Assembly: GCF_900095175.1 (NCBI RefSeq)
Contig: NZ_LT606946.1
Location: forward strand, 1,843,459 to 1,907,458
DNA: 64,000 bases
Direction: 5' to 3'
Origin: Polynucleobacter necessarius
GTDB taxonomy: Bacteria; Pseudomonadota; Gammaproteobacteria; Burkholderiales; Burkholderiaceae
Shown one piece after another: positions 44,509 through 53,708 of this stretch. The translations under genes were made by a program, and so were the position numbers. How positions within the stretch are numbered: position 1 is the first letter of the stretch; each line of letters starts with the position of its first letter. Under the pieces are notes generated by a model. It ran no database searches. It was not told where the DNA came from and worked only from the letters and a program-made list of their open reading frames with translations.

Positions 44509-45972
44509 ATGGGTAAGGTCACTGGATTTATGGAGTTTGAGCGCGTAGAGGAAACCTACGAAGCTCCCGTTAAACGCCTCCATCACTACAAAGAGTTCGT
44601 TGTGGCATTAACGGATGAAGAAGCCAAAGTACAGGGCGCACGCTGTATGGATTGTGGCATTCCCTTTTGCAATAACGGTTGCCCTGTAAACAACATCATC
44701 CCCGATTTCAATGACTTGGTATTTCATAGTGATTGGAAGAATGCATTAGATGTTTTGCAATCAACTAATAACTTTCCTGAATTCACGGGCCGCATCTGCC
44801 CAGCACCTTGCGAAGCCGCATGCACCCTAGGAATCAATAGTGACGCGGTTGGTATTAAGTCAATCGAGCACGCCATTATTGATAAAGGTTGGGAGAATGG
44901 TTGGGTTAAACCGCAACCATCCAAGACTAAGACCGGCAAGAAGGTTGCCGTTGTTGGCGGCGGCCCTGCTGGTATGGCGACTGCGCAGCAATTAGCACGT
45001 GTAGGTCATGACGTTACCGTATTTGAAAAGAATGATCGTGTTGGCGGATTGTTACGCTACGGCATTCCTGATTTCAAGATGGAAAAATGGCTGATCGACC
45101 GTCGCATTGAGCAGATACAAGCCGAAGGCGTGAAGTTTGAAACGGGCGTATTTGTGGGTAAAGAGGCGATTGGCGCTGAAGTTAAAAACTATTCTACAAA
45201 AACCGTTTCACCTGATCAGTTGATGAAAGATTTTGACGCTGTTGTGATTAGCGGCGGATCTGAGCAGCCACGTGACTTGCCAGTCCCCGGTCGCGAGTTG
45301 AAGGGTGTTCATTACGCTTTGGAATTCTTGATTCCTCAGAACAAAGAAAACGCAGGCGATTTCAAAAACGAAATTTCTGCAGCTGGTAAGCATGTCGTTG
45401 TAATTGGTGGTGGTGATACCGGATCTGATTGCGTGGGCACCTCCAATCGTCATGGTGCTGCCAAGATTACTCAATTTGAATTATTGCCACAGCCACCAGA
45501 AACTGAAAACAAGCCTTTGGTATGGCCTTACTGGCCAACGAAGTTGCGCACCTCTTCATCACATGAAGAAGGTTGTGAGCGTGATTGGTCAGTTGCAACT
45601 AAGCGCTTTGAAGGTAAAGACGGCAAATTAGAGAAACTAATTTGTGTGCGTTTGGAGTGGAAAGACGGCAAGATGACAGAAATGCCAAACTCTGAATTTG
45701 AGATTAAGGCAGATTTAGTGTTCTTAGCGATGGGCTTTGTATCACCTGCCGCTCAGGTTCTGAATGCATTTGGTGTTGAAAAAGATGCTCGCGGCAATGC
45801 CAAGGCTACTGTTGATGGCAAAAACGCTTATCAAACCAATGTTCCAAAGGTCTTTGCTGCTGGCGATATGCGCCGTGGACAATCTTTGGTTGTTTGGGCG
45901 ATTCGTGAAGGTCGCCAAGCTGCTCAAGCAGTAGACGAGTATTTAATGGGGTCTTCTGTTCTCCCGCGATAA
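44509..45972 (+). CDS. gltD: glutamate synthase (NADPH) small subunit
   Basis: Beta subunit of GOGAT; moves electrons from NADPH through FAD to the large subunit. 487 residues. N-terminal 4Fe-4S cysteines in [17 protein letters not shown] and [18 protein letters not shown] fold [16 protein letters not shown] near residue 146; NADPH fold [15 protein letters not shown] near 299. An AAGGATTCGAT site precedes the ATG. Eleven bases before mlaF. Confidence 0.98.
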   Translation: MGKVTGFMEFERVEETYEAPVKRLHHYKEFVVALTDEEAKVQGARCMDCGIPFCNNGCPVNNIIPDFNDLVFHSDWKNALDVLQSTNNFPEFTGRICPAPCEAACTLGINSDAVGIKSIEHAIIDKGWENGWVKPQPSKTKTGKKVAVVGGGPAGMATAQQLARVGHDVTVFEKNDRVGGLLRYGIPDFKMEKWLIDRRIEQIQAEGVKFETGVFVGKEAIGAEVKNYSTKTVSPDQLMKDFDAVVISGGSEQPRDLPVPGRELKGVHYALEFLIPQNKENAGDFKNEISAAGKHVVVIGGGDTGSDCVGTSNRHGAAKITQFELLPQPPETENKPLVWPYWPTKLRTSSSHEEGCERDWSVATKRFEGKDGKLEKLICVRLEWKDGKMTEMPNSEFEIKADLVFLAMGFVSPAAQVLNAFGVEKDARGNAKATVDGKNAYQTNVPKVFAAGDMRRGQSLVVWAIREGRQAAQAVDEYLMGSSVLPR

Positions 45973-45982
45973 TATCGAGGAT

Positions 45983-46848
45983 ATGAACAGTAGCCACTCC
46001 AACTCGGTGGAAGTGAAGCAAAAAACCTCTAGCGGTGGCCATGGCGAAGTTGTAGTTCAAATTAAGGACGTCAACTTTTCCTATGCTCCTGGTGAGCGGC
46101 AAATTTTATCGGGACTCAATATGGAGTTCCGCCGTGGCCAAGTTGTTGCGGTGATGGGTGGCTCCGGTTGTGGCAAGACCACAATTCTGAGACTGATTGG
46201 TGGACAATTCACAGCATAGTCTGGCCAAGTTCTTTTTGAAGATCATGACATTGGCAAAATGAACGGCGCCGAGTTAATGGCTGCCCGTCGTCGTATGGGA
46301 ATGCTTTTTCAGTTTGGTGCACTATTTACGGATCTGAGTGTTTTTGAAAATGTCGCTTTTCCTTTGCGTGAACATACCGATTTAAGTGAAGAGTTATTGT
46401 GTTCACTAGTGCTCATGAAGCTGAATACAGTTAGCTTACGCGGCGCACGCGATTTAATGCCTTCACAAATTTCCGGTGGCATGGCGCGCCGTGTTGCTCT
46501 TGCAAGAGCGATTGCGCTTGATTCCCCTTTGATTATGTATGACGAACCCTTTGCTGACTTGGATCCAATTTCATTAGGAATTACTGCACGCCTGATCCGC
46601 AACTTAAATCAAGCTCTGGGTGCAACTAGCCTATTGGTCACACATGATGTTGAAGAAACGTTTGAAATTGCCGATTACGTTTATTTCATTGCCAATGGTC
46701 GCATTGGTGCAGAAGGTACGCCAGAAGAATTGAGTCGCTCAAGCGATCCGTTTGTACGCCAATTCCTAGTGCCTCACCGGATGGCCCCGTGCCATTTCAT
46801 TATCCAGGACAAAGCCCTGCAGAAGATTTTGGGGTGAGTCTGAAATGA
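45983..46848 (+). pseudogene. mlaF: MlaF, ATPase of phospholipid transporter, nonsense plus frameshift
   Basis: Cytosolic ATPase of the MlaFEDB complex. Walker A GGSGCGKTT is followed by an in-frame TAG at 46217 (GQFTA-stop-SGQVLFED), where CAG for Gln fits. The rest stays in frame with a signature ISGGMARRVALARA, Walker B LIMYDEPFADLDP and THDVEE. Near 46767 a one-base loss then shifts the tail: the original frame would read SASPDGPVPFHYPGQSPAEDFG and end at TGA 46848, overlapping mlaE by ATGA. Two separate lesions make function very unlikely. Confidence 0.92.
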
Positions 46849-47628
46849 GCATTCTTCATAAGGCCTTAGATCTTCTCGGTGACCTCGGTTTTTTTGTTCG
46901 TCGTAATTTAACGAGCCTTGGTCTTGCTGCAGTGATTTGGCGTTCCGGATTTTTATTAAAAAGACCTCGCTTAATTTCTGATCAGATTTTGTTTGTTGGA
47001 AATCACTCATTTGTGATCATTGCGGTATCTGGTTTATTCGTTGGCTTCGTCTTGGGTCTGCAGGGTTATTACACGCTCAATCGTTATGGCTCTGAACAAG
47101 CTCTCGGTTTATTGGTTGCGCTATCACTCACTCGTGAATTAGGTCCCGTGATTACTGCTCTATTGTTTGCCGGTCGTGCCGGCACATCTCTCACTGCAGA
47201 GATTGGATTGATGAAAGCTGGCGAACAGCTCAGCGCAATGGAAATGATGGCGGTAGATCCATTGAGTCGTGTGATTGCATCGCGCTTATGGGCGGGTATT
47301 ATTGCAATGCCGATTTTGGCGACGATCTTTACGGCTGTTGGTGTGATGGGCGGCTACTTTGTTGGAGTCCCATTAATTGGTGTGGACTCTGGCGCCTTCT
47401 GGTCTCAGATGCAGGGTGGGGTGGGTCTCTTCTCTGATATTGGTAATGGCCTGATTAAGAGTCTGGTGTTTGGTGTGGCGGTGACCTTTATAGCCGCTGT
47501 ATCAGGGCTATGAGGCAAAACCTACACCTGAGGGCGTATCGCAAGCTACCACTAGAACGGTGGTGATTTCCTCCTTATCGGTTTTAGCATTGGACTTTTT
47601 GCTAACTGCAATGATGTTCTCGAATTAG
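46845..47628 (+). pseudogene. mlaE: MlaE, permease of phospholipid transporter, frameshifted near the end
   Basis: Inner-membrane permease of the Mla system. Conserved NRYGSEQALGLLVALSLTRELGP and MKAGEQLSAMEMMAVDPL are intact. The frame stops at TGA 47511 after FIAAVSGL. A different frame continues [20 protein letters not shown] to the normal end LLTAMMFSN at 47628. GTATCAGGGCTAT has lost two bases relative to the family's VFQGY. With them the product would be 261 residues, the normal size; the break removes the last membrane helix. Confidence 0.9.
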
Positions 47629-47649
47629 AAAGAATAAACTGGGACTCTT

Positions 47650-48132
47650 ATGAGAAAAAGTGCAATTGATATTTGGGTTGGAATCTTTGTAGCCATTGGT
47701 TTGTTGGCTGCTTTGTTTCTTGCATTAAAGGTCGGCAATATGAACGCCGTTTCTTTTGCGCCTACTTACAAAATTTCTGCCAGATTTGACAATATTGGTG
47801 GACTCAAGCCACGTGCGCCCGTGAAAAGTGCTGGTGTAGTTGTTGGCCGCATTGCCAATATCTCTTTTGATGACAAGACCTATCAAGCAACCGTCACCAT
47901 GACGATTGAAGATACTTATAAGTTCCCTAAAGATTCTTCCGCAAAGATTTTGACATCCGGTTTATTGGGTGAGCAATACATTGGTCTTGAGGCTGGAGGC
48001 TCCGACGATATGTTGGTTGCCGGAGATAAGATTACTCAGACGCAGTCCGCAGTGGTTCTTGAAAATCTGATCAGCCAGTTCCTGTACAGCAAGGCGGCTG
48101 ATAGTGGTCAAGACAAAGGCGCAGCAAAATAA
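47650..48132 (+). CDS. mlaD: MlaD, MCE-domain lipid-binding subunit
   Basis: Periplasmic MCE protein anchored by one helix (WVGIFVAIGLLAALFLALKV, residues 9-28), forming a hexameric ring with MlaFE. 160 residues; the MCE domain includes ISARFDNIGGLKPRAPVKSAGV, quoted in part as NIGGLKPRAPVKSAGV, and ILTSGLLGEQYIGLEAGG. Open and apparently intact, although mlaF and mlaE before it and mlaA after it are broken. Confidence 0.94.
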   Translation: MRKSAIDIWVGIFVAIGLLAALFLALKVGNMNAVSFAPTYKISARFDNIGGLKPRAPVKSAGVVVGRIANISFDDKTYQATVTMTIEDTYKFPKDSSAKILTSGLLGEQYIGLEAGGSDDMLVAGDKITQTQSAVVLENLISQFLYSKAADSGQDKGAAK

Positions 48133-48134
48133 TG

Positions 48135-48875
48135 ATGCTGGCAAAGCTTAAACGCCTTGTGCTGCTTGGCATAGCGACCGCTATGGTTGGTTGTGCATCA
48201 ATTCCTGCAGGCGTTGAGCCCTCCCCGCATGATCCTTGAGAGCCGTTTAATCGCTCCGTTTTTGAATTTAACGAGGGCTTAGATGCCTATTTTCTCAAGC
48301 CAGTAGTGTCCGGCTATCGCTTTGTTTTGCCTGAGTTTGTGCGTGATGGCATTTACAACTTCTTTAGCAATTACAGTGATATCTATACAGCCCTCCAAAA
48401 TCTATTGCAGGGCAAGCCAGACTATGCATTTAACGATCTTATGCGAGTAGTGGTCAATACCACTATGGGTTTGGGCGGTCTGATTGATTTGGCAACCTCA
48501 GGCGGCCTTGAAAAACATAAAGAAGACTGGGGCCAAACCTTTGGGGTGTGGGGCATTCCATCGGGGCCATATGTTGTTTTGCCATTCTTTGGCCCAAGCA
48601 ATGTGCGCGACACCTTTGGTACCGCAGCGGATTTAGAGTCAGATTACTTATTTAGGTTATTGCCAGATGTTGCTCTAAGAAATAGCTTGACTGGTCTTAG
48701 GGTGGTCAATTCTCGTAATACGTATTACGAGGCTGGTGATTTATTGGATGGGGCGGCTATTGATAAGTACAGCTTTATGCGTGATGCATATATCCAAAGA
48801 CGTCAATATCAGATTAATGAGGGTCGAGATGATGAAGAGCCATTAATGCCCCCTTATCAAAATCCTTATGAGTAA
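48135..48875 (+). pseudogene. mlaA: MlaA (VacJ) outer-membrane lipoprotein, nonsense mutation
   Basis: Outer-membrane lipoprotein that removes phospholipids from the outer leaflet. Signal peptide with lipobox VGCAS; the TGA at 48237 follows SPHDP. The frame then continues EPFNRSVFEFNEGLD, DYAFNDLMRVVVNTTMGLGG and GPSNVRDTFGTAADL, all MlaA marks. TGG (Trp) to TGA is the simplest change. Only 34 residues would be made from the start. ATG 48132 overlaps the mlaD stop; ATG 48135 is also possible. Confidence 0.92.
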
Positions 48876-48946
48876 CATTGGCTGATTACATCAGATTGAT
48901 GAAAAGGCTAAAATGGCCCTCAATCATCAGCCCAGAGCGAGGAAAT

Positions 48947-49594
48947 ATGAAAAGCCAAAAACCCATTCAAAAATACTTTGCAGCCTTGCTCTCAGGCTTG
49001 TTTTTGTTTGTCGGTAGCGTTTCTGCGCAAGCAGTTGATCAGTCAACGCCAGATGGTTTGATTAAGACTGTAGTCTCTGATGTGATGGCCTCCGTCAAGT
49101 CTGATCCAGAAATTCAAAAAGGTAATATTCCACGCATCGTGGATTTAGTGGATAAGAAAATTGTCCCCTATACCGATATGCGCCGCACTACTGAAATGGC
49201 AATGGGGCCCAATTGGAAAAAAGCCACCCCAGAGCAGCAGGCTCAATTAGTTTCTGAGTTTAAGAATTTACTGATTCGTACTTACTCTGGTGCTTTAAGC
49301 CAATTGCGTGATCAGACAATTCAATTTAAGCTTTTGCGTGCAGCTCCTGACGATAAAGAGGTCGTTGTGAAGACTGTAGTGATTGGTCGTGGCGATCCGA
49401 TACCTCTCGACTATCACCTAGAAAAAACAGCCAATGGCTGGAAAGTCTATGACATGAACATCATGGGTGTTTGGCTGGTAGAGGCTTATCGCAATCAATT
49501 CGCTAATCAGATTAGCCAGAATGGTGTCGAGGGTTTAGTGAAGTTCTTGCAGGATCGTAATAAGCAGCTTGCTGCTGCGAAGCCTGCAAACTAA
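48947..49594 (+). CDS. mlaC: MlaC, periplasmic phospholipid shuttle
   Basis: Periplasmic carrier that moves phospholipids between MlaA and MlaD. 215 residues from ATG 48947, preceded by GAGCGAGGAAAT; the open frame extends upstream but without a signal peptide. Signal peptide cleaved near VSA-QAVD. Conserved IVPYTDMRRTTEMAMGPNWK and DYHLEKTANGWKVYDMNIMGVWL, both abbreviated in places. Intact. Confidence 0.93.
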   Translation: MKSQKPIQKYFAALLSGLFLFVGSVSAQAVDQSTPDGLIKTVVSDVMASVKSDPEIQKGNIPRIVDLVDKKIVPYTDMRRTTEMAMGPNWKKATPEQQAQLVSEFKNLLIRTYSGALSQLRDQTIQFKLLRAAPDDKEVVVKTVVIGRGDPIPLDYHLEKTANGWKVYDMNIMGVWLVEAYRNQFANQISQNGVEGLVKFLQDRNKQLAAAKPAN

Positions 49595-49628
49595 AGACTA
49601 CACAAGATTAATCAAAGATAAATATCAG

Positions 49629-49889
49629 ATGCCATTTTTATTGCCTATTTCAGTGACGCAGAGCAACGTTCTGCAGTTGGAAAAAGATGGCCTCTTCAAT
49701 CTTGCATCATTACAAACTGTTGATTGCATCAATCTCAAGGATTTTGACTCCACCGTGCTAACGGTTTTGTTGGCATGGCAGAAAAAATTACAAGCTGATG
49801 GTTTACAGATTTCAGTGAAAAACGCATCAGAAAAATTAACTGTATTGGCTAGCGTGTATGGTGTTGCTGAGTTGCTAGGTTTGTCATAG
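49629..49889 (+). CDS. mlaB: STAS-domain protein, MlaB-like
   Basis: Small cytosolic STAS protein of 86 residues that in other bacteria binds and stimulates MlaF. The domain is visible: DGLFNLASLQTVDCINLKDF, then SVKNASEKLTVLASVYGVAELLGL. No strong ribosome site; ATG 49629 fits the domain start. Last gene of the mla locus; the ABC exporter gene follows by 1 base. Confidence 0.82.
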   Translation: MPFLLPISVTQSNVLQLEKDGLFNLASLQTVDCINLKDFDSTVLTVLLAWQKKLQADGLQISVKNASEKLTVLASVYGVAELLGLS

Positions 49890-49890
49890 C

Positions 49891-50643
49891 ATGCATGCAG
49901 CAATATCGATAAAAAACGTATCAAAAAATTATGGCGCCCTACAAGCGCTTGATGATGTCTCCTTATCAATAGAGCAGGGCGAATTCTTTGGCTTGCTTGG
50001 CCCTAATGGTGCTGGTAAGACAACGCTCATTTCTATTTTGGCTGGCTTAGTGACTGCGGATCGTGGTCACGCTTCAATCATGGGCGCTGATGTTCAGGAC
50101 CAATTTCGTGATGCACGCCGGATGCTAGGGGTTGTGCCGCAAGAGTTGGTATTTGATCCCTTCTTTACAGTCAGAGAGACGCTGCAATTTCAGTCAGGCT
50201 ATTTTGGCATTCGTCACAACGATTCATGGATTGACGAGATCATGGCTAATTTGGATCTGACCAATAAAGCCGATAGCAATATGCGTTCCCTATCTGGCGG
50301 TATGAAGCGCCGAGTATTGGTAGCTCAGGCTTTAGTTCACCGGCCACCGGTGATTATTTTGGATGAGCCAACGGCAGGGGTTGACGTAGAGTTGCGCCAA
50401 TCTCTCTGGCAATTCATTAGTCGCTTAAATCAAGATGGCCACACGATTGTCTTAACAACCCATTACCTTGAAGAGGCTGAGGCATTGTGTCAGCGCATTG
50501 CCATGCTCAAGCAAGGAAAAATTGTTGCTTTGGACACCACTGCCAACTTATTGAGTCAGTATGGCTCGGTGAAAAAAGATGGTGAGGGTAAGACAGATCT
50601 CGAAGATGTGTTTGTCAACATTATGTCGGGAGTCGCTCGATGA
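49891..50643 (+). CDS. ABC-2 type exporter ATP-binding protein (YadG-like)
   Basis: 250-residue ATPase. Walker A GPNGAGKTT near residue 37, signature LSGGMKRRV near 133, Walker B VIILDEPTAGVD and H-loop TTHYLEE. Overlaps its permease by 4 bases. The substrate is unknown; the YadGH pair is widespread in proteobacteria. Located between mlaB and the BolA-type gene. Confidence 0.93.
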   Translation: MHAAISIKNVSKNYGALQALDDVSLSIEQGEFFGLLGPNGAGKTTLISILAGLVTADRGHASIMGADVQDQFRDARRMLGVVPQELVFDPFFTVRETLQFQSGYFGIRHNDSWIDEIMANLDLTNKADSNMRSLSGGMKRRVLVAQALVHRPPVIILDEPTAGVDVELRQSLWQFISRLNQDGHTIVLTTHYLEEAEALCQRIAMLKQGKIVALDTTANLLSQYGSVKKDGEGKTDLEDVFVNIMSGVAR

Positions 50644-51428
50644 AATCCACCTTGAATAAATTACCCATTTCTTATGGCAGCGGCTTCCCAACATTGCTCC
50701 GCAAAGAAATTAAGCGCTTTTATAAGGTAGCGTTTCAGACGGTTGCTGCGCCAGTACTCACTGCTGTTTTGTATTTAATGATTTTCGGACATGTGCTGGA
50801 AGGCAAAGAGGTCTATGGTCGCTTGAACTACACAGCCTTTTTGATTCCAGGCTTAGTCATGATGAGCGTGTTGCAGAATGCATTTGCGAATACCTCTTCA
50901 TCACTCATTCAATCGAAGGTGACTGGCAATTTAGTCTTTGTTTTGCTGGCCCCTTTTAGCCACTTAGAGTTTTATGCCGCTTATGTCTTGGCTGCGGTGT
51001 TTCGTGGAATTGTTGTTGGCTCAGGCGTGCTGCTAATTACGGCATGGTTTGCTATGCCATCTTTTGAATATCCCTTTTGGATCATGGTATTTGCCCTGTT
51101 AGGCGCTGCAATTTTGGGAAGCATGGGTTTAATTGCCGGTATCTGGGCGGATAAATACGATCAACTAGCTGCTTTCCAGAATTTCATCATCATGCCAGCA
51201 ACAATGCTGTCAGGCGTGTTTTATTCGATTCATTCTTTGCCGGCAGCATGGCAAGTGGTATCTCACTTCAATCCATTCTTCTACATGATCGATGGTTTCC
51301 GTTACGGCTTCTTTGGAGTGTCAGATATATCCCCGTGGAATAGTTTGGCGATTGTGACTTGTTTCTTTGTTGTAGTGTCAGCGATTGCTTTGCGCTTACT
51401 GCAAAAAGGCTACAAGCTCAAGAACTAG
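50640..51428 (+). CDS. ABC-2 type exporter permease (YadH-like)
   Basis: 262-residue membrane protein with about six helices. Contains TAVLYLMIFGHVL, LIPGLVMMSVLQNAFANTSS, and the FNPFFYMIDGFRYGFFG motif near residue 215 typical of ABC-2 permeases. ATGA overlap with the ATPase gene means they form one transporter. Substrate not predictable. Confidence 0.92.
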   Translation: MKSTLNKLPISYGSGFPTLLRKEIKRFYKVAFQTVAAPVLTAVLYLMIFGHVLEGKEVYGRLNYTAFLIPGLVMMSVLQNAFANTSSSLIQSKVTGNLVFVLLAPFSHLEFYAAYVLAAVFRGIVVGSGVLLITAWFAMPSFEYPFWIMVFALLGAAILGSMGLIAGIWADKYDQLAAFQNFIIMPATMLSGVFYSIHSLPAAWQVVSHFNPFFYMIDGFRYGFFGVSDISPWNSLAIVTCFFVVVSAIALRLLQKGYKLKN

Positions 51429-51492
51429 CTGTTGATCTTTCCTTAAATGCGTATTGAAACATTGTTAAGAAATTAGAAATCAGGAGATTGTG

Positions 51493-51741
51493 ATGTTGCC
51501 AACCCCAGAGCAAATTGAAGGCTATATTCAGCAAGGCCTTACATGCACCCATGTCAAAGTGGAGGGTGATGGCCAACATTTTTTTGCCACGATTGTGAGT
51601 CCAGAGTTTGAGGGTAAGCGTTTAATTCAGCGCCATCAGTTGGTATACGGCGCTATGGGTGACCGTATGAAAGCAGAGGTTCATGCCTTATCAATCAAGG
51701 CATTTACTCCTGAAGAATTCGCACAAAACACCCCAACTTAA
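51493..51741 (+). CDS. BolA/IbaG family protein
   Basis: 82-residue BolA-fold protein; members work with monothiol glutaredoxins in iron-sulfur cluster traffic. CAGGAG at 51481-51486 favours ATG 51493 over the GTG at 51490. Core: GDGQHFFATIVSPEFEGK and LIQRHQLVYGAMGDRM. Directly upstream of murA, as with ibaG in other proteobacteria. Confidence 0.92.
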   Translation: MLPTPEQIEGYIQQGLTCTHVKVEGDGQHFFATIVSPEFEGKRLIQRHQLVYGAMGDRMKAEVHALSIKAFTPEEFAQNTPT

Positions 51742-51774
51742 AATACGACATTAGCTTTTTACTGGAATAGATTC

Positions 51775-53049
51775 ATGGATAAATTACGAATGGTTGGCGG
51801 CACTCCGCTTAAGGGCGAAGTGGTGATTGCTGGTGCAAAGAACGCAGCGCTACCCATTTTGTGTGCTTGTTTGCTCACTGACCAGCCCATCATTTTGCGT
51901 AATGTTCCCGACTTACAAGATGTGCGGACTATGCTCAAACTCCTCCAGGAGATTGGCGTAACGGTTACTTTTCCAGATGTGAATGATCGTAATTGTGTTG
52001 TGCTAAACGCAGCCCATATTAAAAGCTCTGAAGCAACCTACGAGATGGTGAAAACCATGCGTGCCTCGATTTTGGTTCTGGGCCCGTTGCTTGCCAGAAT
52101 GCATAGTGCCAAGGTTTCTTTGCCGGGTGGTTGCGCTATTGGTGCGCGCCCAGTGGATCAGCACATCAAGGGCTTAAAAGCCATGGGTGCCACCATCAAG
52201 ATTAAGAGTGGTTACATTCAGGCGGAAACCAAATCTGCCACGGGGCGCTTGCAAGGTGCCTCGATTTTGACGGACATGATTACCGTAACTGGTACTGAAA
52301 ATTTATTGATGGCTGCCACCTTGGCCTCAGGTACAACGATTTTGGAAAATGCTGCACGCGAGCCTGAAGTGGGGGATTTAGCTGAGTTGCTCGTCAAAAT
52401 GGGTGCAAAGATCACCGGTATTGGTACAGATCGCCTAGTTATTGAGGGTGTTGAGAAGCTCCACAGTGCAGAACATGCCGTCATTGCTGACCGGATTGAG
52501 GCTGGCACATTCTTATGCGCAGTTGCTGCTGCTGGCGGTGAAGTGCTAGTAAAGCGCTGTCGTCCAGATACATTGGATGCGGTGATTGTGAAGCTCAAAG
52601 AGGCTGGCTTAGAGATGGAAGTGGGTCCTGATTGGATTAAGGCCTCCATGAAAAGCCGCCCTAAGGCGGTTAGTTTCCGCACTTCTGAATACCCAGCATT
52701 CCCGACAGATATGCAGGCTCAACTCATGGCGGTCAATGCGATTGCTGAGGGCAACGCCACCATCACTGAAACCATCTTTGAAAATCGCTTTATGCACGTT
52801 CAAGAGATGAATCGCCTGGGGGCTGATATCGCAATTGAGGGTAATACCGCTATTGCGCAGGGTGTTGAGAAGTTATCTGGGGCTATCGTGATGGCTACGG
52901 ATTTACGTGCTTCAGCCAGCTTGGTAATTGCAGGCTTGGCCGCCCAAGGCGAAACCCAGGTAGATCGGATTTATCACCTAGATCGTGGATATGACCGTAT
53001 GGAGCAAAAGTTGACCCTCTTGGGGGCCAACATTCAGCGAATCAAGTAA
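51775..53049 (+). CDS. murA: UDP-N-acetylglucosamine 1-carboxyvinyltransferase
   Basis: First committed step of peptidoglycan synthesis: transfers enolpyruvate from PEP to UDP-GlcNAc in the cytosol. 424 residues. Fosfomycin-target cysteine C120 in [14 protein letters not shown] is present. Substrate contacts near [15 protein letters not shown] (residues 20-34) and [14 protein letters not shown] near 303. Intact. Confidence 0.98.
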   Translation: MDKLRMVGGTPLKGEVVIAGAKNAALPILCACLLTDQPIILRNVPDLQDVRTMLKLLQEIGVTVTFPDVNDRNCVVLNAAHIKSSEATYEMVKTMRASILVLGPLLARMHSAKVSLPGGCAIGARPVDQHIKGLKAMGATIKIKSGYIQAETKSATGRLQGASILTDMITVTGTENLLMAATLASGTTILENAAREPEVGDLAELLVKMGAKITGIGTDRLVIEGVEKLHSAEHAVIADRIEAGTFLCAVAAAGGEVLVKRCRPDTLDAVIVKLKEAGLEMEVGPDWIKASMKSRPKAVSFRTSEYPAFPTDMQAQLMAVNAIAEGNATITETIFENRFMHVQEMNRLGADIAIEGNTAIAQGVEKLSGAIVMATDLRASASLVIAGLAAQGETQVDRIYHLDRGYDRMEQKLTLLGANIQRIK

Positions 53050-53069
53050 GCCTGATAGATAATTAGTCC

Positions 53070-53696
53070 ATGAAGTTAACTTTAGCCCTCTCGAAGGGGC
53101 GCATCTTCGAAGAAACCGCTGAGATCTTATCTAAGATCGGTATTCGTCCGCTTGAGGACCCAGAAAAGTCACGCAAGCTCATTATTGAGACCTCCAATCC
53201 TGATGTCCGCCTAATTATTGTGCGTGCTTCAGATGTGCCGACCTATGTTCAGTTTGGTGGAGCTGATTTTGGAGTTGCCGGTCTTGATGTCTTAATGGAA
53301 AACGGCACTGATGGTCTGTATGTTCCTTTTGATTTGAACATCGCTAAATGCCGTATGTCCGTTGCCGTTAAAGAAGGCTTTGATTATGCGGTTGCGGTAA
53401 AGCAAGGATCTCGTTTAAAAGTGGCCACCAAGTATGTCAATTGTGCACGTGAACACTTTGCTAACAAAGGCGTACACATCGATACGATTCATTTATACGG
53501 CTCGATGGAGCTGGCCCCATTGGTTGGCTTGGCGGATGCGATTGTGGATTTGGTGTCCACTGGCAATACCTTGCGTGCCAATGGTTTGGTTGAGGTTGAG
53601 CCAATCGCCGATATCAACGCACGCTTAGTAGTTAATCAGGCTTCGTATAAACGAAAGCGTACACAGCTACAGCCATTTTTTGAATTGTTGAAGTAA
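53070..53696 (+). CDS. hisG: ATP phosphoribosyltransferase, short form
   Basis: First enzyme of histidine synthesis, ATP plus PRPP to phosphoribosyl-ATP. 208 residues: the short form, which needs the HisZ regulatory subunit encoded elsewhere. Starts [19 protein letters not shown]-binding [14 protein letters not shown] near residue 152. Starts 20 bases after murA and is followed by hisD. Feedback by histidine acts through HisZ in this type. Confidence 0.97.
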   Translation: MKLTLALSKGRIFEETAEILSKIGIRPLEDPEKSRKLIIETSNPDVRLIIVRASDVPTYVQFGGADFGVAGLDVLMENGTDGLYVPFDLNIAKCRMSVAVKEGFDYAVAVKQGSRLKVATKYVNCAREHFANKGVHIDTIHLYGSMELAPLVGLADAIVDLVSTGNTLRANGLVEVEPIADINARLVVNQASYKRKRTQLQPFFELLK

Positions 53697-53708
53697 GTAA
53701 ATATTCAA

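Noticed and set aside
46259..46837. Downstream half of mlaF as a separate functional ATPase
   Set aside because: It lacks Walker A and its C-terminus is in the wrong frame, so it cannot be a working ABC ATPase.
48237..48239. TGA in mlaA as selenocysteine or recoded Trp
   Set aside because: TGA ends rpoB, rplP and other intact genes, the family has no Cys or Sec here, and neighbouring mla genes are broken too.
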